A stretch of DNA of 64,000 nt, taken from positions 300,641,835 through 300,705,834 of the forward strand of contig CM054060.1 in assembly GCA_028641055.1 (NCBI GenBank), read 5' to 3'. Origin of the DNA: Alopecurus myosuroides (Eukaryota; Streptophyta; Magnoliopsida; Poales; Poaceae). A program made the position numbers and the translations under genes. The notes beneath the pieces were generated by a model. The model was not told the DNA's origin. It did not search any database and worked only from the letters and a program-made list of their open reading frames with translations. Below, piece by piece: positions 57,270 to 64,000 of the stretch (positions are counted from its first letter, which is position 1; each line of letters opens with the position of its first letter).

Positions 57270-58510
57270 AATAGATGCAAGTGATAAAAGGAGTTAACAA
57301 GTTTTGGAAATCATTTAGTAAGTTTAGAAATTCTGGGTTACTTAGACATGTCACGCCAACAATTATTGTGTTCATCAATTTTAATTGTTCAAAATAGATA
57401 ACAAAGTTCATATTTGAAAAGAACACAAGATTTTGGGTGGATTACATGTTTCACTTGTTGAAAAAGGATTTCAAATAAATTATTTATGAATTAAACTAGT
57501 TTAAGCAAGAATTAAATGAATTTAATTCAAACATGAACTTATTTGAATTTTTATTTGTTCAAAACATTAAACCAAATTCATATTTCAAAAGTTTATACTT
57601 TTAGGGTTTGAAAACATATTTTATATGTCCCAAAAGAATTTGTTTTGATCAAGTTATGAAATTACCAATTTTAAATGAAATAAACACGGTTTGAAATATT
57701 TAACCAATTTTAATTATTCAAAACAGAAAAAAAAAGTTTATATTTGGAAAGAGGGTTTAATTTTGCATGGAAAACATATTTCATTTGTGGAAATTGGATT
57801 TAAAATGAGCAAGTTATTATTTTGACAATTTTAAATGCAATAATTCAGAAACAGTTGTTTTCAGCAATTTAAATTATTTAAAACAGCAAACAAAAATTAT
57901 ATTTGGAAAGTACATCAAATTTTAGTTGGATTACATGTTTTAAATTTTGAAATAGGAGTTAGGATGAATTTATTATGACTTAGACAATATTAAACAAGTT
58001 TTAAATTGGAATTAATTCAAATAGGAATATTAATTGAATTTTAATTGTTCAAAATATTAATTAGAGTTCATATTTGGAAAGGTTAGGGTTTTCTGGTTTG
58101 AAAACATATTTTGCATGTCCAAAAATATTTTATATTAAGCAAGTTATGATTGTAGCAATTTTAATTGAATTAAACAAGGTTTAAATTGTTTGGGCAATTT
58201 AAATTAGTCAAAACAGGAAACAAAAATTATATTTGAATAGGTTATTCAAAATGGTATGGAAAACATATTTTATTGGCATTATTTGGAATTAGTATGAATT
58301 ATTTATTGAATTTAGCAATTTGCATTTGAATTATTCAAATTTGAATTTTAAACGCATTTGGAATTTTCAAAACAGAACACAAATAGATTATTTGGAAAGA
58401 TTATTAAATTTTGAACAGAAAACATATATAACTTTTATTTATTGGAGTTTTAGATTAAAAGTTATTAAAGTTTTTATTTTAGGGATTAGTTCTGCCATTT
58501 TAAAAGAAAT
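57270..58510. repeat. ~163-bp diverged tandem repeat array in the TE10 LTR
   Basis: A CATATTTGGAAAG-like motif recurs at 57409, 57579, 57740, 57898, 58069, 58228 and 58388, giving spacings of 170, 161, 158, 171, 159 and 160. Each unit also contains a GAAAACATATTTCAT-like motif and a TTTTAATTGTTCAAAAC-like motif in the same order. At least seven units are visible. The start of the same array is seen again at 63355-64000. Confidence 0.78.
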
Positions 58511-58539
58511 AGAAAATAAACAGAAACGTGTTTGGACTT

Positions 58540-59660
58540 TTTACACGCAAAGGGGGGCTACCCTGCCGCTGCCAGTGGGCCACACGGTGACCGTGCGCTT
58601 GCGTGGCAAGGGAGAGGCTGACAGGGGGCCCTCCCTGTCAGCCCTCGAGGAAAAAAGGTGGGGTTTTTCCCCGGATGCGGGAGCCAGGGCTCGAGCCTGG
58701 TACCCCTCGCTTGCGCGCTTTGTGTCTGAACCAGTGGGGTGAGTGCGTGTTGCTTGTCAGTAAGGGTGTTGATGACAGGTTAAGGTGTGACAATGTTAAC
58801 TGAATTTTTTCTATCGGACGAGCAAACGTTCTGATCATGGCCGGAGGCGCACGGTGGCTCAACTGCGGCGTCCACCGTGGCGACGAGCTCGTGATGGTGC
58901 TGTGGTGCCGATCGTGTGCGAGCGCAGACGTTGGACAAACAGAGAGGGAGGAGGAAGCACAGAGGCGTGCTCACCGGGAGGGCAGCAGGTGCTCGAGGCG
59001 GCGGCTCGACGGCGACAAGGATGAGGACGGCGGCGAGCATCCAGGGGATCACCGAGCTCGCTCCGGTGTCCAATCGAGAGAGGAAGTGGAGGCGATCCCG
59101 TTCCAGCAGCTAGGATGGGCGGTGGAGATGCACGGCGGCGGTGGTCGGTGGAGTTTCAGAGGAAGAGCTCAGCGGCGCTGCTGCAGAGGTGAGGTCGTGG
59201 ACGGCGTCGGGGATCTGGACGTGCTCCGGGGGCGCTCGGGTGTTAGGACGGAAGAGGGCGAGGAGTTGGACTCGCTCCCGTTGCTACCTTGCACGGTGGC
59301 TCCTCCTGCCGGCGGCGAGCCGCGAGGATTCAGAGAGATGGCCTCGGTGGTGGGTTGCAGAGGTGGGGATCGCCCGCGAGAGAGGAAGAAACAGCGGCGA
59401 TGTCGAGGGCTAGGGGGGGTAGGCTAGGGTTAGGGCATTGCTGCGGCTCGGGGGGGTTGGTTATAAGGGCTAGGGCGCGCGGTGCTGGCCGTCTGCTCCT
59501 CGCCATGCAGACGTGGATGCGCCCGATGCCCCGCCGTACATGTTGACGATGACAGGTAAGAGCGAAAGGGTATTGGGCTGGCTAGGTGGGCTGGGCCGCG
59601 TAGGGTTAGCTGCTGCGCGCGCGGTAGAGTGTTAGGTGGGCTGGGTAGGATAGGTTTAGC
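58540..59660 (-). promoter_or_regulatory. GC-rich gene-like segment in the TE10 LTR
   Basis: A GC-rich island of about 1.1 kb in an otherwise AT-rich LTR, with overlapping frames up to 196 codons on the plus strand and 97 on the minus strand, none of recognisable family. Near 59572-59660 a GGTGGGCTGGG...TTAGCTGCTGC unit is duplicated with a period of about 55 bases. Its place in the LTR parallels the GC-rich segment of TE7. Confidence 0.35.
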
Positions 59661-60316
59661 TGCTGCTCGTTTTCTCTTTTTGTTATTTCTGTTTCTTTTT
59701 TTTTTTTTGCTGAAACCAAAAAAAATGGAAGAAAAGAGGGCTTTTAGGGTTAGGAAAAATTCATAGAAAAATAGGGTGTGCTCCTGGTGTTAATTACAAC
59801 CAATTAACAAGTTTGAATTTCCAAAATATTTGAATTTGTGGTGCTGTTTGGAAATAAGCCAAATTGAAATGAGTTTCTTTATTAGTTGAACATTAACAAA
59901 ACCACACTTTTAAATAGGGTGACCCCTATGATTAATTGGAAACAAAGAGTAAATAATGTTTTGGTTATTACTTTTATAATTCCAAATTGGGTTCTGTTTG
60001 AATGATTTGCTTTGAGTTTGAAACCAAGTTTGAAAATAATTAGTTGGAATAAGAAACACCATTTTATTAGTTGATCAATGTGGAATAAAAATGAGAACAA
60101 TTGGGTTGTTTTTATTTGTTATTTTTATTCCAAAAGTTGTAACAGAACAAGTATGAAAACAAGCAGTTGAAATTGTTTGATTTTCCTTATGAAAACAAAG
60201 AATAACAGATGCAAAACAAAAGAAACAAATGCAACAATATGATGACATGATGCAATACCTTAATAAACATGAAACAAACATTCTAATTGGTAGGTTTTCA
60301 TACTTGGGCTGTTACA

Positions 60317-61239
60317 AAACGCCCCCCTTGAAGGAATCGCGCCCCGAGATTCCTACTGAGAAAAGAAAAGGTCCGGATACTTCTTGGGAAGATCCACTTG
60401 AGCTGTGACACGTGAAACACATCGTGCACATTGGATAGTTTCTGGAATTTCAAAACGATAGGCAACCCTGGCAACTCTTCTGGAAAGATGTCAGGGAATT
60501 TGGAAAACACCGGAACATTTTCAAGTAAAGGGAGAGATTTTGTATTGAGGGTGTATAGTTGAACAGGATTTGATTGATTTAGAGGATAGACTATCTGGAA
60601 TGTGGTGATTCAGGAATGTTTCATCGAAACAACCCGAGGTGATAGGAATGCCAGCTCTCATAGCCTGGTAGTTTTCGAAACAACAACAACCTTTCTGGCC
60701 AGATAGACTTGATATTTGGGAAGTTTTGATTAGACGCCGGTAGAAGAACTGAAATGGAAAACAACAACAAGATTTCAACGGACGAAAAGGATGTTGAGAA
60801 GAACAGGATATCAACATCGGGGAAAACGAGAACAAAACTCCTGAGGTACTACGGAAAACCCATCCGGGCTTCTAAAGGATCATTATCTACTGCTTAAGGA
60901 ATAGAGGATTTGCTTCCGGGGCTTACACGCCTCCGTTCTCAATCATGAGTAGGCAACATGATAAATCATGTCACAACCACCTCCATTCCTATGGTCTAGT
61001 AGATATAACCATCCTAGAGAAACCAGAATTCGTGAAATCCTAACTTGAAAGTTTAGATGAGAAGAGAAAACAATGTTGCACTTCCTTACCAGAAAAGGGT
61101 GGGTGGGTGGGGAAAGAAGAAAAATGGCAGAATTCCTACTCTCACGTTTCATTTTTCCTATATAGGTACAAAATAGTTTCTAGACTCAACTGCGACCAGT
61201 AAAAAGGGATCCTACAGGCAGACAGGCTCTGATACCATT
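60317..61239 (-). other. TE10 internal domain, non-coding
   Basis: 923 bp between the purine tract (complement of about 60321-60332) and the primer site. The minus-strand stretch ahead of the tract reads GGAATCTCGGGGCGCGATTCC, the same kind of motif as in TE7. A 70-codon frame at 60298-60510 contains FSKFPDIFPEELPGLP, which resembles a chromovirus RT entry segment, followed by LKWIFPRSIRTF, resembling a polyprotein C-terminal end. These look like traces of an ancestral pol. No enzyme can be made. Confidence 0.7.
61226..61237 (-). other. TE10 primer-binding site (initiator tRNA-Met type)
   Basis: The complement reads TGGTATCAGAGC, two bases from the LTR end at 61240. Confidence 0.88.
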
Positions 61240-64000
61240 TGTCGCACCCGGACTTCTAGAGGATACTCACCGTTCCGTTGAACAGTAGTAGATTGGATTA
61301 CGGGGCTTACCGGCACCCGCGTCCTCTTACGAGTAGGCCAACACACGTATGTGTGACAACCAACCCCTATCTGTTCAGCGTCGACGTAAACTATCCCATA
61401 GAAATCAGGATACTTCCGTTGACGTACTTCAAAACATACACACATTGTACGTCAACGGCGTTTGAACAAGTGATATCACAACAGATCTCTACGACACAAA
61501 AGATGGAAATAAGTTGCAAATAGCTCTCACTAGAGCAGAGATAGCAAATACAATCATCCAGAGGACACATGTCCCAACAATTCATCATTACATCACAGCG
61601 GAAGCATTCAACATGTCTGAGTACAGACAAGAACCAAATAGGCCTAAGAGGCCGGAAACGAAAAGATGGAGCCCATACACGAAGTCTCGGATCCTGCCCG
61701 GGTCCGCTATCTACTCGTCAGCAGTCTCGTCATACTCCACGTAGTAGCCACCATGTAGATCCTCGGAAACGTAGGTCTGCGAAAACCACAGCCCCAAAGG
61801 GGTCAGTACATAAACGTACTGGCAAGCAAGACTCACAGTTCACCAAAGTGTAACCCGTCAACACCAAGCACAGATGCCTTGGTTCAACGGAAGAGAGGGG
61901 ATATAAAAGATGCTGCAACTGGCTGCGCTAACCAACTACAGAGATTCTACCACTTCCGGCTAACAGAAAGGAGATAAGATCGAGGATTGTAACCAACTGA
62001 AAGATAACTTCAAACAAACCCATCCTGGATCTCGCCCCTTATCCAAAGAAGCAATCCGAGCATAACCCACACAGTTGTATTAAAGGTGAATCAAGTTATT
62101 GTGTCATCAACCTATTACTAGTCAAGTTATTAATCATTGAGTGTAACATGTTTGATCATTATGTTTAAGTTGTTCTGAGTACTTGTTAGCCAGTACTTTC
62201 ACCAAGCAATCCATAACCGCGGAAAACACGGCTTCTCGAGAAGATTATCCCTGCAGGGTTGCACCAATTTGGCCGTACACGCAAGAATAACCCGCCAGAT
62301 GGAAATGCACTTCCACCAAGCGGGGCACTCTACACAACTCGACTCTTCTTCGCATCAAGCCCAAAGAACCTTGGGCGCACGGCTAATCAAGCCCCGAAGA
62401 AAAGGGACCCTCATAGCACTCTAAGACCGTGTCCCCCTATATGCCGACTACAAAAGTTCCACCCTGGCCTGGGCTCGCAAAAACATGCATGCGGCAAATG
62501 GAAAACACGAACTAAATGAGGCGATTTGGACGAGATGCGAATCGAATCAAATTGAGGGGGGCGCCCATACTCGCTTCCCACATGCGGTTAGTGCGCTCAT
62601 CATGGATCAGTAGACAAGACCCTTTTTCCTATTAGGGTCGACACTAGCAGGCCTCAAAACCACACAGGGCCTCCTGCCGGTGCCTTATCATCAGATTATT
62701 ATTAATAACAACATTAGCATGATTGATTGATTAAACATCGAGCCCCCCGAACATAAAAGAGTAGTAACAGAAAGTAACGGGTAACAGACTCGAGCAAAAC
62801 AACCTAAGCATGCTAGTAAGACACTGGCTCAACCAAGGGGTGATAGGAGTGGAGGTGAGGCAATATCGGGGTTAAGGGATTCATGTGATAGGTTCGTAAC
62901 AGAAACAACTACCACTAAGGCTAGCAGAAATAGACAACAGAAAGTATCGGTAACCAGGGTTGAAAGGAACACAATGGTTCATGTGAGTGATAACTTGCCT
63001 GCAAAACCCAGTAGCCTGGTACTGAGCTAACTCCTTAGAAGGGGTGTCGTAAGTATCGTCGGTCTCAACGTCGTCGTGTATCCGAGAAGAAGCAAACAAG
63101 CAATGCAGAAAGATAAACAATCATTATCATGGCATAGTGCACAATCAAATATGATGCATGACAAGTTAAGGGTTGCTTCAAAATAAACTAGCTAACATGG
63201 TAACACAATTTAAATGGATCAATATGCAATTGGATTGCATATGGCAAGAGTCCATGAAATAAGTGGAAACAAATGATCTACAATTTAATTATCATGTGAA
63301 AGTTGTTAGCATGATGCATGCATGATGATAACAACAAAATAACAGCAAATAACAATAATAGATGCAAGTGATAAAAGGAGTTAACAAGTTTTGGAAATCA
63401 TTTAGTAAGTTTAGAAATTCTGGGTTACTTAGACATGTCACACCAACAATTATTGTGTTCATCAATTTTAATTGTTCAAAATAGATAATAAAGTTCATAT
63501 TTGAAAAGAACACAAGATTTTGGGTGGATTACATGTTTCACTTGTTGAAAAAGGATTTCAAATAAATTATTTATGAATTAAACTAGTTTAAGCAAGAATT
63601 AAATGAATTTAATTCAAACATGAACTTATTTGAATTTTTATTTGTTCAAAACATTAAACCAAATTCATATTTCAAAAGTTTATACTTTTAGGGTTTGAAA
63701 ACATATTTTATATGTTCTAAAAGAATTTGTTTTGATCAAGTTATGAAATTACCAATTTTAAATGAAATAAACACGGTTTGAAATATTTAACCAATTTTAA
63801 TTATTCAAAACAGAAAATAAAGTTTATATTTGGAAAGAGGGTTTAATTTTGCATGGAAAACATATTTCATTTGTGGAAATTGGATTTAAAATGAGCAAGT
63901 TATTATTTTGACAATTTTAAATGCAATAATTCAGAAACAGTTGTTTTCAGCAATTTAAATTATTTAAAACAGCAAACAAAATTTATATTTGGAAAGTACA
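61240..64000 (-). mobile_element. TE10 5' LTR, partial
   Basis: It is collinear with 55155 onward with rare single-base differences (for example CTCACC here near 61267 versus CTCGCC near 55182). It runs off the window within the ~163-bp periodic array. Confidence 0.88.

Larger units (their letters stand above)
55155..60316 (-). mobile_element. TE10 3' LTR (5,162 bp)
   Basis: In element orientation it starts TGTAACAGCCCAAGTATG (60316) and ends ...GTCCGGGTGCGACA (55155). It consists of an AT-rich start, a GC-rich segment (about 58540-59660), a ~163-bp periodic AT-rich array (about 57270-58510) and a mixed-composition remainder. The visible part of the other LTR matches closely, with few substitutions. 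Short frames inside occur at the same positions in both LTRs. Confidence 0.88.
55155..64000 (-). mobile_element. TE10: large-LTR, gene-less retrotransposon (LARD type, Tekay-like), minus strand
   Basis: A complete LTR at 55155-60316 (5,162 bp), an interior of only 923 bp (60317-61239), and the first 2,761 bp of the second LTR (61240 to the window end). The primer site TGGTATCAGAGC on the minus strand (61226-61237) fixes the orientation. The left flank AAATA (55150-55154) is one half of the expected target duplication. The design is that of TE7, but the LTR sequence is different. Confidence 0.87.

Noticed and set aside
57270..58510. Centromeric satellite array
   Set aside because: The period fits, but the array is confined to the LTR in both copies and only seven diverged units are visible. 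No claim of centromere location is possible.
58837..59427. 196-codon plus-strand ORF in the TE10 LTR
   Set aside because: It is open through GC-rich composition, antisense to the element, and has Arg/Gly-rich low-complexity content without a family match.

Overview
The window looks like an intergenic block of a large grass genome, most probably a pooid cereal or forage grass (Triticeae, oat or ryegrass type). The reasons are stacked Ty3/Gypsy and Copia LTR retrotransposons, Athila-type elements with the tRNA-Asp-like primer site TGGCGCCGTTGCCGGGGA and AAGCTTGGGG polypurine tracts, and Tekay-like elements with the initiator-tRNA-Met primer site TGGTATCAGAGC. I found no host protein gene, rRNA or tRNA gene. 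Family and lineage names come from recognition of motifs; no database was searched.

The block is one nested stack. The host is TE4, a minus-strand Gypsy element. It survives as a protease piece (11746-12150) and a gag, leader and LTR piece (44601-47516). TE5, a minus-strand Athila-type element without polymerase (12151-44595, target duplication CACCC), splits the TE4 protease active site. TE6, a plus-strand Tat-lineage Gypsy (13870-38161, duplication TAACC), lies in TE5. TE7, a 10,983-bp minus-strand element with 4,807-bp LTRs and no genes (13963-24945, duplication GCTTC), lies in the 5' LTR of TE6. On the left, TE3 (Athila type, minus, 4952-11745) entered TE4. TE3 in turn received the plus-strand SIRE/Maximus-like TE2 (LTR 3747-4951) and a Tourist MITE (5460-6121) that carries a Helitron (5525-5894). 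TE2 contains a truncated LINE (2838-3183). On the right, TE8 (Athila type, from 47517) entered the TE4 LTR, TE9 (Tat type, plus, from 50976) entered TE8, and TE10 (large-LTR, minus, from 55155) entered TE9 and runs off the window. Positions 1-249 hold an LTR end of another minus-strand element, TE1.

Most coding capacity is broken. TE6 has the only full gag-protease-RT-RNase H-integrase set, with two frameshifts and four in-frame stops. TE3 and TE5 carry gag and protease only. TE7 and TE10 carry nothing recognisable and would depend on proteins supplied by other elements.

The most striking feature is on the opposite strand of TE6, downstream of its integrase. Six exons joined by five short GT-AG introns form one uninterrupted 917-codon reading frame (36461 down to 33212). 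It has a TATA box and a probable spliced leader upstream, and a domain I recognise as the plant 'putative gypsy type transposon' family. This antisense gene stayed open while the sense polyprotein decayed. Other notable signals are a ~163-bp periodic array inside the TE10 LTR, a double TGACGTCA element in the TE7 LTR, and CCGGA palindrome clusters upstream of two promoters.
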